From: Streptomyces sp. NBC_00490
Lineage (GTDB): Bacteria > Actinomycetota > Actinomycetes > Streptomycetales > Streptomycetaceae
Reading direction: 5' to 3'
Assembly: GCF_036013645.1 (NCBI RefSeq)
Contig: NZ_CP107869.1
Location: forward strand, 9,920,001-9,984,000
Length of the DNA: 64,000 bases
Shown: positions 9,851-18,999 of the stretch, piece by piece
Layout of the letters: each line of letters starts with the position of its first letter
Numbering within the stretch: the stretch's first letter is position 1
Made by a program: the position numbers and the translations under genes
The notes under the pieces: model-generated
Told to the model about the DNA's origin: nothing
The model's input: only the letters and a program-made list of their open reading frames with translations
Database searches by the model: none

Positions 9851-11217
9851 GGCACGGCACCCGCATCGCCTGCGCGACGGCGCTTCTGCTCACCCTGACC
9901 GCCGCACCCGCGGCGACGGCCACCACCGACACCACCACCCACGTGGACGGCCAACTGCCCTCCGGCGCCACGTACATGATGGACGTCCCCACCAACTGGA
10001 ACGGCACCGTCCTCCTGTTCAGCCACGGCTACAACGCGGGCCCCGCCAACCCCGCCCAGGACGCCCCGGACGCGGCCACCAAGCCCCTTCTCCTCCAGCA
10101 GGGTTACGCCCTCATCGGCTCCTCGTACGCCAGCACCGGCTGGGCGGTCACCGACGCGGTCCCCGATCAGCTGGCCACCCTGAAGGCCTTCACCACCCGC
10201 TTCGGCCAGGCCTCCCGCACCATCGCGTGGGGACGGTCGTACGGCGGCCTGGTCACCACCGCGATCGCCGAGCGAGCCCCGGACGAGATCGACGGCTCGC
10301 TCTCCATGTGCGGCCTGGTCCATGGTGGCGTGGCCAACTGGAACAACACCCTCGACCCGGCGTTCGCCCTCAAGACGCTCCTGGGCTCCGACGTCCCGCT
10401 GGTGAACCTTCCCAGCCAGGAGGCGGCCACCGACGCGGCCAACACCCTCGCCGCCACGGTCGACTCCGCCCAGTCCACGGCCGAGGGTCGGGCCCGTATC
10501 GCGCTCGCCGCCGCCCTGCACAACATCCCGGTCTGGAACGCGCCCACCCAGACCCGCCCCGCCGCCACCGACTGGGACGCCCAACAGGCCAACCAGTACG
10601 ACGCCGTCAAGGGCCTGCTGAAGATCGCCGCTTTCAACCGGCGCCAGGAGGCCGAGACCCGCGCGGGCGGCAACATGTCCTGGAACACCGGCATCGACTA
10701 CGCCCGACTCCTCGGGAAGTCCTCCGTCCGCAAGGAGGTCACCGAGCTCTACAAGAAGGCTGGCCTCTCCCTGACCAAGGACCTCGCCGCCCTCAACCGC
10801 GCCCCGCGCATCAAGGCGGACCCGAACGCCGTCGCCTGGATGAGCACCACCAGCAGCTTCACCGGCCGCCTGGCCAAGCCCCAGCTCTCCATCCACACCA
10901 TCGGCGACCCCCTGGTCCCCGTCCAGACGGAAAGCGCCCTACGCCGAGCGGTCACCGCGGCCGGTTCCGGCCCCCTCCTGCGCCAGGCCTACGTCGACAA
11001 CGCCGGCCACTGCACCTTCAGCACCGCCGAACAACTCGCCGCCCTCCACACCCTGGAGGACCGCCTGACCACCGGCCACTGGCAGGGCACCGACCCGGCG
11101 TCCCTCAACGCCCGCGCCACCGCGGCCGACCCCACCACCCCCACCCGATACATCACGTACCGCCCCACCCCCTACCTCCGCCCCTACGACCTTGCCCACC
11201 CCGCCGACCGCCGGTGA
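9847..11217 (+). CDS. exported alpha/beta hydrolase
   Basis: The 456-residue protein begins with a Sec-type signal peptide (about residues 1-27, cleavage near PAATATT). An alpha/beta-hydrolase core follows: an FSHGYN oxyanion-loop segment, the nucleophile elbow GRSYGG near residue 132 and a late GHCTF histidine. The elbow is the GxSxG variant seen in tannase- and prolyl-peptidase-like enzymes. Its substrate is unknown. The ATG overlaps the stop of the MHS transporter gene. This suggests that an extracellular ester or amide is hydrolysed and the product imported. Confidence 0.85.
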   Translation: MRHGTRIACATALLLTLTAAPAATATTDTTTHVDGQLPSGATYMMDVPTNWNGTVLLFSHGYNAGPANPAQDAPDAATKPLLLQQGYALIGSSYASTGWAVTDAVPDQLATLKAFTTRFGQASRTIAWGRSYGGLVTTAIAERAPDEIDGSLSMCGLVHGGVANWNNTLDPAFALKTLLGSDVPLVNLPSQEAATDAANTLAATVDSAQSTAEGRARIALAAALHNIPVWNAPTQTRPAATDWDAQQANQYDAVKGLLKIAAFNRRQEAETRAGGNMSWNTGIDYARLLGKSSVRKEVTELYKKAGLSLTKDLAALNRAPRIKADPNAVAWMSTTSSFTGRLAKPQLSIHTIGDPLVPVQTESALRRAVTAAGSGPLLRQAYVDNAGHCTFSTAEQLAALHTLEDRLTTGHWQGTDPASLNARATAADPTTPTRYITYRPTPYLRPYDLAHPADRR

Positions 11218-12124
11218 CCTCGTACGACCGCCTGCCGCACGGCCGGCGGGCGGTCGTACCCTTGCCCCCCTGGAGGACGACGACATCCTGGACACCGCGG
11301 AGGGACCGCAGCCGCGCCCGCAGTCGCTCATGCTCACGTTCTTCGGCAACCACGTCCTGGAGGAGGGGGACCTGGGCGTCTACTCGGGCAGCATCATCGA
11401 CGTCCTGGGCCGCGTGGGCGTGGGCGAACAGGCCGTGCGCTCCACCCTCACCCGCATGGTCAACCGCGGCCTGCTCCAGCGTCAGCGCGAGGGCCGCAAG
11501 ATGTTCTTCGGCCTGACCCCGCAGGCCGGCCGCGTCCTGATCGACGGCCGCGCCCGCATCTGGAAGCAGGGCGCCGTCAACGACGACTGGGACGGCTCCT
11601 GGACCCTGCTCGGCTTCTCCCTGCCCGACTCCTGGAAACGCCAGCGCCACGACCTGCGCTCACGCCTCACCTGGTCCGGATTCGGCGCCCTGTACAGCGG
11701 CCTGTGGATCGCCCCCGGCCACGTCGACGTCTCCTCGGTGGTCACCGACCTCGGTCTCACTGCCCACGTCAAGATCTTCCACGCCCAGGCCGCCGAGGTG
11801 ACCGACATCGAGCAGATGATCCGCGACACCTGGGACCTGGAATCCATCGCCGCCCGCTATGTCGCCTTCGACAAGCGCTGGAGCGCCTACCTGGTCAACG
11901 GCAACGACGACGACCCGATCGGCACCCGCCTCCGCCTGGTGAGCGACTGGCTTCGCACCATCCGCACGGACCCGAGACTCCCGGCCCGCCACCTTCCCCC
12001 CGCCTGGCCGGCCCGCCCCGCCCAGGAAACCTTCCACCGCGTCGCGCAACAGACCCACCCGGCGCTGAAGGCAGCCCGAGCGACTCTGGAGACGACACAT
12101 CTCCGCAGCCGGCTGACGCCGTGA
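11192..12124 (+). CDS. PaaX-family transcriptional regulator
   Basis: The conserved PaaX region starts with DTAEGPQPRPQSLMLTFFG. A winged-helix segment follows, then the central PaaX domain (SWTLLGFSLPDSWKRQRHDL, GFGALYSGLWIAP) and a C-terminal helical part. Known PaaX proteins repress phenylacetyl-CoA catabolic genes and sense CoA thioesters, but no such genes are next door. The start is uncertain. The ATG at 11192 overlaps the upstream hydrolase and would translate through a strong hairpin. The next in-frame ATG at 11330 would remove conserved residues, so a non-standard start near 11270 is possible. Confidence 0.85.
   Translation: MPTPPTAGDLVRPPAARPAGGRTLAPLEDDDILDTAEGPQPRPQSLMLTFFGNHVLEEGDLGVYSGSIIDVLGRVGVGEQAVRSTLTRMVNRGLLQRQREGRKMFFGLTPQAGRVLIDGRARIWKQGAVNDDWDGSWTLLGFSLPDSWKRQRHDLRSRLTWSGFGALYSGLWIAPGHVDVSSVVTDLGLTAHVKIFHAQAAEVTDIEQMIRDTWDLESIAARYVAFDKRWSAYLVNGNDDDPIGTRLRLVSDWLRTIRTDPRLPARHLPPAWPARPAQETFHRVAQQTHPALKAARATLETTHLRSRLTP
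11222..11259. terminator. long hairpin after the hydrolase gene
   Basis: GTACGACCGCC (11222-11232) pairs with GGCGGTCGTAC (11249-11259). The inner arms also pair almost completely, giving a stem of about 16 bp with a short loop. It begins 5 nt after the hydrolase stop codon. No U-run follows. It also lies inside the longest reading of the next gene, which argues for a later start there. Confidence 0.55.
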
Positions 12125-12259
12125 CCGCGAACGTGCACGGCGTCGGGCGGCCATGCCGTTCAGCCGACCTCGTTGCGGACGGCGGTGTCGAGGCTGGTGG
12201 CGGTCAGGCGGAAGGTTCCTGAGCGTTGGCGATCGGTGAGCCAGGACGCCCGGGTCGGC

Positions 12260-13654
12260 TCAGCCCGTCACCGTGAACCAGGTCCCCCGCGACTTCTTCC
12301 ACTCCGGGTGCGTCAGGTCCTTGGCCTCCGTGCCGTCGCCGTACAGGTCGGCGGAGCCGTTGTCGGTGAGGAGTTGGGCCCGGGCGCCGGGGGTGGTGAG
12401 GTCGGGGACGTCGATGACGGCCTCCCAGCCGCCGGGGTCGGAGGTCGGGAGGTCGCGGGCCTTGGCCGGGGCGTGGGCGGGGTTGCCGTCCCAGGAGTAG
12501 AGCGCGTACGGGTCGGTGTTGTCGTCGGCGGCCCAGGAACCGGCGACGATCAGGTACTGGTTCGCGGCGTTCTTGCGCACGTCGCGGATCGCGAGGCCGC
12601 CGAGGTCCAGTTCGATCGGGGTGCCGAAGACGGCCGTCGCGCCGCTGCCCACCACCTTGTCGATGTTCGTCACCGGCACCAGCAGCGCCTTGCCGCCGGA
12701 TACGGCCGGGGCGAGCGGTGCGCGGAAGCCGACGTACGCCGTCGTCGTCGAGCCCGGCGCGAACTCCAGCCCCTCCACGTTGAAACCGTCGATCTCCTTG
12801 GGGGCCTTGCCGTCCGCGGTGCCTGCCGCGAAGCCGCAGCGGTCGCCGTGCGCCTCGTCCCAGGCGACCAGGTCGTCGCGGAGCTTCTTGTACGAGCCGC
12901 CGTACGACAGGGCGGTGGTCGCTCCGGACCCCGACACCCTCGTGGTGAAGAGGGTGTTGCGGGCCGGCTTGTACTCGCCGTCCTTGTTGTTGCCCAGGGA
13001 GCCCGTCCAGTAGATGGTGTCGCCCGCGCGGGCCGCGCCCTCGATGTCGATCTCCTTGCTGACACCGATCCGCGAGCTGAAGTCCCAGGTCTTGAGGGGC
13101 GCACCGGACGACGAACGGTCGTACAGGCGCAGGACGTTGGACTCGTCGTCCGCCACGACGACGTAGCCGCCGCCCACGTCGACGGCCGCCGAGGCGTCGC
13201 TCGACCCGGTGAAGTACCGGCTGTCCACGCCCTGTTGGACGCCGGCGGAAGCGGCGTAGTGCAGCGTCTTGGTGGCGGCCTGCCCGTCGACTCCCGTGAC
13301 CTTGACGGTGAGGTCGGTGTAGCCCCGGCCGCGTGCGGCGACGGCCAGGCGACGGGTGGCGCCCGTGCCGGTGACCGTGACGTCGCCGGTGGTCGCCACG
13401 GACGTCTTGGTGCTGGCGGTCACCGTGACGGCGAGCGCCCCGGCGTCGGCCCCGCTCTGTCCGACCGTCACGTTCACCGTCGGGTCCCCGGTCGCCGCCA
13501 CCGCGCCCGACAGGTAGCCCGCCGACAGGGCGATGCTCGGGGTGCCGTAACTCGCCGCCTGTGCCTGGCTTCCCATGCTCACGACCGCGAGCGTAAGCGC
13601 CCCGCTCGCCATGGCAACCGCCCTGCGCCCACGGGGGAAAACATAGTCCTGCAC
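12260..13654 (-). CDS. exported protein, DUF3616-like beta-propeller
   Basis: The 464-residue protein starts with a basic n-region and a hydrophobic signal sequence ending in SQAQA-AS near residue 34. A repeat-poor region rich in Thr, Val and Ala follows (about 35-145). The C-terminal portion contains a DIEGAA motif, KEIDGFNVEGLEF and WEAVIDVP segments like those of DUF3616 proteins, thought to fold as propellers. No enzymatic residues can be assigned. The GTG at 13654 is preferred because GGAAGG lies at good spacing and the signal peptide begins at once. An upstream GTG would add 18 unlikely residues. Confidence 0.78.
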   Translation of the reverse strand: MQDYVFPRGRRAVAMASGALTLAVVSMGSQAQAASYGTPSIALSAGYLSGAVAATGDPTVNVTVGQSGADAGALAVTVTASTKTSVATTGDVTVTGTGATRRLAVAARGRGYTDLTVKVTGVDGQAATKTLHYAASAGVQQGVDSRYFTGSSDASAAVDVGGGYVVVADDESNVLRLYDRSSSGAPLKTWDFSSRIGVSKEIDIEGAARAGDTIYWTGSLGNNKDGEYKPARNTLFTTRVSGSGATTALSYGGSYKKLRDDLVAWDEAHGDRCGFAAGTADGKAPKEIDGFNVEGLEFAPGSTTTAYVGFRAPLAPAVSGGKALLVPVTNIDKVVGSGATAVFGTPIELDLGGLAIRDVRKNAANQYLIVAGSWAADDNTDPYALYSWDGNPAHAPAKARDLPTSDPGGWEAVIDVPDLTTPGARAQLLTDNGSADLYGDGTEAKDLTHPEWKKSRGTWFTVTG

Positions 13655-13842
13655 TGGGAGCCTTCCGTCGTCACGATGTCGACGTGAAGGCTGGGCCGCC
13701 CCCACCAACTGCGGGTGGCCCCCGTACGCATGGAGAGTGAACAGCTTCGGACGCGATGGCCGGAAGTGCCGCCGCTGTACAGGGAGTTCAGGAAGTCCGG
13801 TGACGAGTCGGCGACGTCACGCATTCGCGCTGGGCTGGACGG

Positions 13843-15021
13843 CTACACCAGGACGGGAAGCGATACGAGCCCGCGGACAAGACGCGTATGGCGCCACTCC
13901 AACCGGTCGGCTGGTCCAGCGAGCCGGATTCCGGGAAACCGGCTCAGTACCGCGCGCAGGGCGATCTCCGCCTCGGCCTTGGCCAGGGGAGCGCCGACGC
14001 AGCGGTGGATGCCGTGGCCGAAGCCGAGGTGGGCGGTGGCGTCCCGGTCCAGGTCGAGCAGGTCCGGTGACGCGAAGCGGGCCGGGTCGCGGTTGGCGGC
14101 TCCGAGGGCGATCAGTACCGGGGCGCCGGCCGGGATGTCGGTACCGCCGAGCGTGACGGCTTCGGTGGTGAACCGGAAGGTGGTGGTACTGACGGGGGAG
14201 TCGAATCGAAGCAACTCGTCGAGCACGGCCGGGACGTCGTCCGGATTCTTCCGGAGGCGATCCAGCTCGGCGGGGCGCTGGAGCAGCGCGAGGGTGGCGT
14301 TGCCGAGGAAGTTGGTGGTGGTCTCGTGCCCGGCCACGAGCAGCAGCACCGCCAGGGAGACCAGTTCCTCTTCGCTGAGACGGTCGTCTCCGTCGCGAGC
14401 CGAGATGAGTCCGTCGAGGAGTGAGTCGCCGGGGTTGAGGCGTTTGGCGGCGATGAGGGTCGTCATGTAGTCGGCCAGGCAATGCGAGGCCGCGTCGATG
14501 GCGTCGGGCCTGCCTGCCGCGAACAGTTCCCCGGACCAGCGCCGGACGTCGGGCCGGTCTCCCGCAGGCACTCCGAGCAGTTCGCAGATCACGATGACCG
14601 GCAGCGGCACCGCCAGGCCGGCCACGAAGTCGAACCGTTCGCCGACGGGCCACTGATCCAGCAACTCGTCGGTGACGCGGGCGATGAACGGACGCAGCTG
14701 CGCGACGGCTCCGTTCGTGAACGCCTTGGTCACCAGCTTCCGCAGCCGGGTGTGCCGGGGCGGATCGGTGGCCAGCATGGTGTGTGCCACCGCCGGGTGC
14801 AGCCGACGCCGTGACTCCTTGCCCGCGAAGAACGCGGCCGTGTCCTTCGAGAGCCGATCGTCGCCGAGGGCTTCCCGGGCTTCCGCGTAGCCGGTGACCA
14901 CGTAGCTGAGGTGACCACCGGACCCGGTGGGCAGGGGCTGCACGGGGCAACTGGACCGCATGGCCGCGTAGGTGGGGTAGGGGTCCTGGAGGAAGCGGGG
15001 GTCTTGGCTCGGGTCGGTCAT
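13843..15021 (-). CDS. cytochrome P450 monooxygenase
   Basis: The 392-residue soluble bacterial P450 shows the I-helix AGHETT oxygen-activation motif near residue 234 and the K-helix ExxR in LDELLRF. The haem-binding loop FGHGIHRCVG near residue 341 supplies the proximal Cys ligand. It oxidises an unknown small molecule using electrons from ferredoxin. No ferredoxin gene is adjacent. The ATG at 15021 gives the usual CYP length with the typical DPRFLQDPYPTYA opening. A longer in-frame reading upstream is low in coding character. Confidence 0.93.
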   Translation of the reverse strand: MTDPSQDPRFLQDPYPTYAAMRSSCPVQPLPTGSGGHLSYVVTGYAEAREALGDDRLSKDTAAFFAGKESRRRLHPAVAHTMLATDPPRHTRLRKLVTKAFTNGAVAQLRPFIARVTDELLDQWPVGERFDFVAGLAVPLPVIVICELLGVPAGDRPDVRRWSGELFAAGRPDAIDAASHCLADYMTTLIAAKRLNPGDSLLDGLISARDGDDRLSEEELVSLAVLLLVAGHETTTNFLGNATLALLQRPAELDRLRKNPDDVPAVLDELLRFDSPVSTTTFRFTTEAVTLGGTDIPAGAPVLIALGAANRDPARFASPDLLDLDRDATAHLGFGHGIHRCVGAPLAKAEAEIALRAVLSRFPGIRLAGPADRLEWRHTRLVRGLVSLPVLV

Positions 15022-15308
15022 GCTTTCAGGCTGCAGCCCGCTCCGGTTGGCAGTCATCCGACACGCCCAACACAGGGCCCGCGGGCGTCGGTTGGTCGGT
15101 TGCCAGGAGGAGCGGGAGCCGCTTCGTGTCCGCGCGGAGGTCCTTGCGGGAGACGGCCTTCGCCGACGGCAGGACGATCTCAGGTGACGGGGAACCCACG
15201 AACTCGTTGCAGCATTCGCGGTGGCTCCAGGGCACAAAGATAGGCAGTGGCGGCCTGGCGCCGATGTCTACGAGGCCCTGCTGGAGGGTCTGATCGGCAC
15301 GGCCGGTC

Positions 15309-16007
15309 TCAGGACCAGGCGATCTCGCCATGGCGGGAGACGAAGCGTCCGGTGCCGGCGCCGGGCTCCTCGGTGGCAAGGGCGACGATCGCGTCCGTGC
15401 CCTCGGTGACGGTTTGGGGGCCGCTGTGACCGTTGAGGTCGGTCGCGGTGTAGCCGGGGTCGGCGGCGTTGACGCGGATGCCCTTGAGGCCCTTGGCGTA
15501 CTGCGTGGTCAACATCGTCAGGGCCGCCTTCGAGGAGGTGTACAGCGGGGCGATCACGCGCGACTCGGGTCGGCCGGGGTCGTGGGTGAGGGCGAGGGAG
15601 CCCATGCCGCTGCTGACGTTGACGATCACAGGGTCGTCCGAGCGGCGCAGCAGCGGCAGGAACGCGGTGGTGGTGCGGACGACGCCGATGACGTTGACGT
15701 CGAGGACGGTGCGGGCGTCGGCGGCGGTGAGGTCGCTGGGATCGCCGACGGGGCCGTGCACGCCGGCGTTGTTGATCAGGACGTCGATCCTGCCCTCGTG
15801 TTCGGCGACGTTCGCCGCCGCTGCGGCCACGGACGCGTCGTCGGTCACGTCGATGGGGACGTAGCGTGCGCCGAGCGCGGCGGCGGCCTCCTCGCCCTGC
15901 TCGCGGTCGCGGGCTCCCACGAGGACGGTGTGCCCACTCTCGATCAGGCGGCGGGCGGTCTCGCGGCCGAGACCCTTGTTGGCTCCGGTGATGAAGGTGA
16001 TCGTCAT
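15309..16007 (-). CDS. short-chain dehydrogenase/reductase (SDR)
   Basis: The 232-residue classical SDR has the TGANKGLG dinucleotide-binding loop at residues 7-14 and NNAG near residue 82. The catalytic Ser is in NVSSG and the YTSSK motif supplies Tyr and Lys. The substrate is unknown; an acidic residue early in strand 2 is absent and ARDR is present, suggesting NADPH preference. It is divergent from the HTH regulator at 16122 with 114 nt between start codons. That arrangement implies regulation by that protein. Confidence 0.9.
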   Translation of the reverse strand: MTITFITGANKGLGRETARRLIESGHTVLVGARDREQGEEAAAALGARYVPIDVTDDASVAAAAANVAEHEGRIDVLINNAGVHGPVGDPSDLTAADARTVLDVNVIGVVRTTTAFLPLLRRSDDPVIVNVSSGMGSLALTHDPGRPESRVIAPLYTSSKAALTMLTTQYAKGLKGIRVNAADPGYTATDLNGHSGPQTVTEGTDAIVALATEEPGAGTGRFVSRHGEIAWS

Positions 16008-16121
16008 GCGTTCGATCCTGGCCCCGACGACGGAGGCGGGCCAGGGACGCTTCGACGGTAGGAAGACCAGTACCACCCTCGCGCCTGCACACACGATCGG
16101 GGATGCCGGAGGATGGGGATC

Positions 16122-16988
16122 ATGTCGACGACACCCGGAAGCGGACTGGGCGCGATGATCCGCACGTGGCGGGACAGGCTGCCCCCATCGGCCGCCGGGC
16201 TGCCGGCGGCCCGCGGGCGCCGGGCGGCCGGGCTGCGGCGCGAAGAACTGGCTGACCTGGCCGGGGTATCGGTCGACTACGTCGTGCGCCTGGAACAGGG
16301 GCGGGCCACGACACCCTCCGCGTCGGTGGTGGCGTCCCTGGCGCGCGCCCTGCAGCTGTCCGCCGCCGAGCGGGACCACCTGTACCGGCTGGCCCAGCTC
16401 GTACCGCCGGTGGACGGCACGATCTCTGACCATCTTCCGCCCGGCGTGCAGCGGGTGCTGGCCCGCCTCGGGGACGTGGCGGTTGCCGTGTTCGCGGCGG
16501 ACTGGCAACTGGTGTGGTGGAACCGTGGGTGGGCCGCCCTGCTGGGCGACCCCTCCGCCTCGCCGCCGCGCCTGCGCAACTTCGCCCGCGACAGGTTCCC
16601 GGTGAACGCCGGCCCGGCCCACCTCGCGCTGTGGCCGGTGACCGAGGCGGACCGCGACGCCACCGACGCCGCCGTCGTTTCCGACCTGCGCCGAGCCACC
16701 GGGCGCTTCCCCCAGGACCGCCGCCTGGCCTCGCTGATCCGCGACCTGAACGCGGGCAACAAGAGGTTCGCTCAGCTGTGGACGACCGGACAGGTGGCCG
16801 CGCACCGTGAGGACCACAAGACGATCGACCACCCGTTGGTGGGCCCGGTCACGGTCGACTGCGACGTCCTGACCGACGGAGACTCCGAGCTCAAGATCGT
16901 CATCATGACCGCCGTACCCGGCAGCGAGGACGAAACCAAGCTCCGGCTCACCGCCGTCGCCGGCCCGCCGGCCACTACAGGCAACTGA
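16122..16988 (+). CDS. XRE-type HTH regulator with MmyB-like ligand domain
   Basis: The N-terminal helix-turn-helix (about residues 25-80, LRREELADLAGVSVDYVVRLEQG) is followed by the MmyB-like PAS-type domain. Family segments include WQLVWWNRGWAALLGD and LIRDLNAGNKRFAQLW. Family members often control an adjacent divergent SDR or oxidoreductase gene and bind small lipophilic ligands. The SDR at 15309-16007 fits that pattern. The ATG at 16122 is chosen over 16113 because GGAGG lies 9 nt before it, whereas it abuts the earlier ATG. The 3' end is overlapped in antisense by the NPP1-like gene. Confidence 0.9.
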   Translation: MSTTPGSGLGAMIRTWRDRLPPSAAGLPAARGRRAAGLRREELADLAGVSVDYVVRLEQGRATTPSASVVASLARALQLSAAERDHLYRLAQLVPPVDGTISDHLPPGVQRVLARLGDVAVAVFAADWQLVWWNRGWAALLGDPSASPPRLRNFARDRFPVNAGPAHLALWPVTEADRDATDAAVVSDLRRATGRFPQDRRLASLIRDLNAGNKRFAQLWTTGQVAAHREDHKTIDHPLVGPVTVDCDVLTDGDSELKIVIMTAVPGSEDETKLRLTAVAGPPATTGN

Positions 16989-17782
16989 TCCGGCTTGCGT
17001 GTTGATCGACCGGCCGCAAGGAAGTTGGCGTGGTCCCAGCCGGAGCCCTCCAGCGCGTTCCAGGCCGTCCGGTTGTTGCTCCACAGGGTGTCGTAGGGGA
17101 CCAGGGCCGGACGGTCCCAGCTCCCGTTGCCCCACGCCTCCGCCCGCTCTCCCGCCTTGGCGAAGCGGAAGGAGTGTGTTCCGAAGGGGCCGCGCGGGAG
17201 GCTTCCGTCCTTGTGGTAGACGGCCTTGAAGCGCTTGCCCTCCCGCTCCACGTCGTTGAACCGCTTGGTGGTGTAGTTGCCGTGGGCGGAGACGGACACG
17301 TAGCTGGGCCACTGGTCATTGCCGTGGTACCAGACCACGGTGGCCTCGAAGTCGTGCCGGTGCCCGAACTTGTCGACGGCGCCGGCGACGGCCTGGTCCT
17401 TCTCGAAGTACAGGGTGTAGACGATGCCGCACCAGCCGGAGCCCTTGTCGCACTTGGACCGCGAGTAGGTGTTGGCCTGGCCGAGGTGGTTGCTCTTGCA
17501 TCCGCCGCCGAGCGACCCGCTGTTGTGGAGGCCGCCGTTGAGTCTGCCGCTCGCGTCGACGGCGGCCGCGGGGTAGCAGCCGTCCGCGTCGTAGTCGAAG
17601 AGCGGCTGGAACATCTCCTGCTTCGCGGCGCCGTCGCCCATGTAGCCGAAGGGCTTCAACAGGGCGGCGTTGGCGCTGCCGGTCACGCCGACGGTCAGCG
17701 CGGCGACGCCGACTGCCTGGGCAGCAGCCAGCGACCTGCGGGATCCGCTGATCACGTGGGCAGTCACCCCAGCACACATCAC
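16772..17782 (-). CDS. exported NPP1-like (necrosis-inducing family) protein with extended tail
   Basis: A signal peptide (about residues 1-39, ending SANA-ALLKPF) precedes an NPP1 domain. The key motif is GHRHDFE near residue 141, a variant of the family's GHRHDWE metal-binding heptapeptide. Several Cys residues that could form disulfides (GCYPAA, GCKSN, CDKGSGWC) are present. The domain appears complete by about residue 262 (WDHANFL). The remaining 70 or so residues look like non-coding read-through on the antisense side of the HTH gene. The natural stop may have been lost. Several start codons are possible in the first 15 residues. Confidence 0.82.
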   Translation of the reverse strand: MMCAGVTAHVISGSRRSLAAAQAVGVAALTVGVTGSANAALLKPFGYMGDGAAKQEMFQPLFDYDADGCYPAAAVDASGRLNGGLHNSGSLGGGCKSNHLGQANTYSRSKCDKGSGWCGIVYTLYFEKDQAVAGAVDKFGHRHDFEATVVWYHGNDQWPSYVSVSAHGNYTTKRFNDVEREGKRFKAVYHKDGSLPRGPFGTHSFRFAKAGERAEAWGNGSWDRPALVPYDTLWSNNRTAWNALEGSGWDHANFLAAGRSTRKPDQLPVVAGGPATAVSRSLVSSSLPGTAVMMTILSSESPSVRTSQSTVTGPTNGWSIVLWSSRCAATCPVVHS

Positions 17783-17867
17783 GCAGACCGACGCGCAGAC
17801 GGTGAGTGGCGTCTCCCGTCCACCATCAACCGGCTTCTGCTCACCGACTGACGGGACGCGAACTCCA

Positions 17868-17895
17868 GCCTCCCGGCCCGCTCGTTCCGGGAGGC
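17868..17895. terminator. possible hairpin
   Basis: GCCTCCCGG (17868-17876) pairs with CCGGGAGGC (17887-17895) across a 10-nt loop, in the 254-nt stretch between the NPP1-like gene and the next small gene. No U-run follows. Confidence 0.35.
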
Positions 17896-18036
17896 CGCAT
17901 ATGTCGGCCGGGAGCTCCGTCCTGAAGGCGACGTCGCTCTGCGCCGGGTAACGGACGGTCAGGCAGCTGCACCAAGCTCACACGACAACTGCCTGGTCAA
18001 CCCTTCACTGTCGGTGGTGGCTGCAAGGCTGGTCAG

Positions 18037-18333
18037 ATGAATGGAGACGAGCAGTTGCTGCGCGGTCGGGTCTACGCCCACGACCATGACGACCCCGACC
18101 CCGGGCCGCGCCCGGGGCAGACCTACGCCGCGCTCATAGGCGGGCCGCTGGACGGACTGTTGCTGGACATCACAGGATGGCGGCCGGAGGAAGTCGACGA
18201 CGGCGCCGCCCTGCCCACCGAGCTGTCGCGATGGCCCGGCGGACGCGCCCTGTACGACCCGGACCCCAATGAACCCCGCACATCCGGCCCGGGTGTGATG
18301 TGCCGCTTCTACTACTCCGGCGACACGCCCTGA
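18037..18333 (+). CDS. hypothetical protein, 98 aa
   Basis: This small acidic protein has a Pro/Asp-rich stretch (DHDDPDPGPRPGQ) and a well-formed core (YAALIGGPLDGLLLDITGW). The C-terminus is GVMCRFYYSG. I do not recognise the family. Third-position GC bias and amino-acid composition look genuine. There is no signal peptide or membrane segment. It stands alone between the NPP1-like gene and a minus-strand small membrane protein. Confidence 0.65.
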   Translation: MNGDEQLLRGRVYAHDHDDPDPGPRPGQTYAALIGGPLDGLLLDITGWRPEEVDDGAALPTELSRWPGGRALYDPDPNEPRTSGPGVMCRFYYSGDTP

Positions 18334-18549
18334 CCGCAGCCCCGACCACGACCCTGACCGCGTGTCGGGGCCCCCGACCAGGGCTGGTCGGCGCGCTGGT
18401 GAAGTGACCTCTCCGACGCAGGTGTGGCCGGCAGCGCCGGTCCGCTGTGGGCGCGGCAGACGATGGTCTTGCCGTCGACCAGGTGGTTGACCGGGCAGAT
18501 CACCGGCAGGGCATGCTGGTGAAGCCTGGCGGCCGCGGCGATGCGGGTG

Positions 18550-18822
18550 TCATGTGGGCGGGTCGATGTTCGCGTCGAGTTGCTGCCAGCAACGGTGAAC
18601 GTGGTGTTCAGCCTCGCGCACGGCGCGCGCGGCGGGCTCCGGAGGTGCCGCTGCGGGTGGTGCGGGCTGCTCGGCGCGGGGTGTGGGGCGCTGTCGTGGC
18701 GGGTGGCCGCTGCGGGCAGGGTGCCGTCGGTCGCCGCTGTGGAGGAGTGCGGCCCGGGCGAAAAGGATCATGGTGATGAGGGCTGCGGCTGTGAGTGTGG
18801 TGGCCGCATGCTGATCCGACAT
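18550..18822 (-). CDS. small membrane protein with proline-rich tail
   Basis: Translation from the ATG at 18822 gives 90 residues. A hydrophobic helix near the N-terminus (LTAAALITMILFARAAL, about residues 9-25) is followed by a basic Pro/Ala/Arg-rich linker. A His-containing amphipathic end (AVREAEHHVHRCWQQLDANID) completes it. The single helix plus soluble tail suggests a membrane-anchored small protein of unknown role. AAGGA lies upstream at slightly long spacing. A 25-residue longer in-frame reading exists but is less convincing. Confidence 0.55.
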   Translation of the reverse strand: MSDQHAATTLTAAALITMILFARAALLHSGDRRHPARSGHPPRQRPTPRAEQPAPPAAAPPEPAARAVREAEHHVHRCWQQLDANIDPPT

Positions 18823-18999
18823 GGTTGGCAGGGTCCTTCGTGCTGGTACGGGCAGCGAGGTCACAGGACCGGTATCCGCGCGGTGCGGTCCTGACACCTC
18901 CTTGTGCGCGTCAGCCGGGCCACGTTCCGGTCAGGCGCCGGGTGGCGGTGGCGCCCCCGTGGCCGACGGCGGACCCTGGCGAAGATCGCGCCCTGCAGG

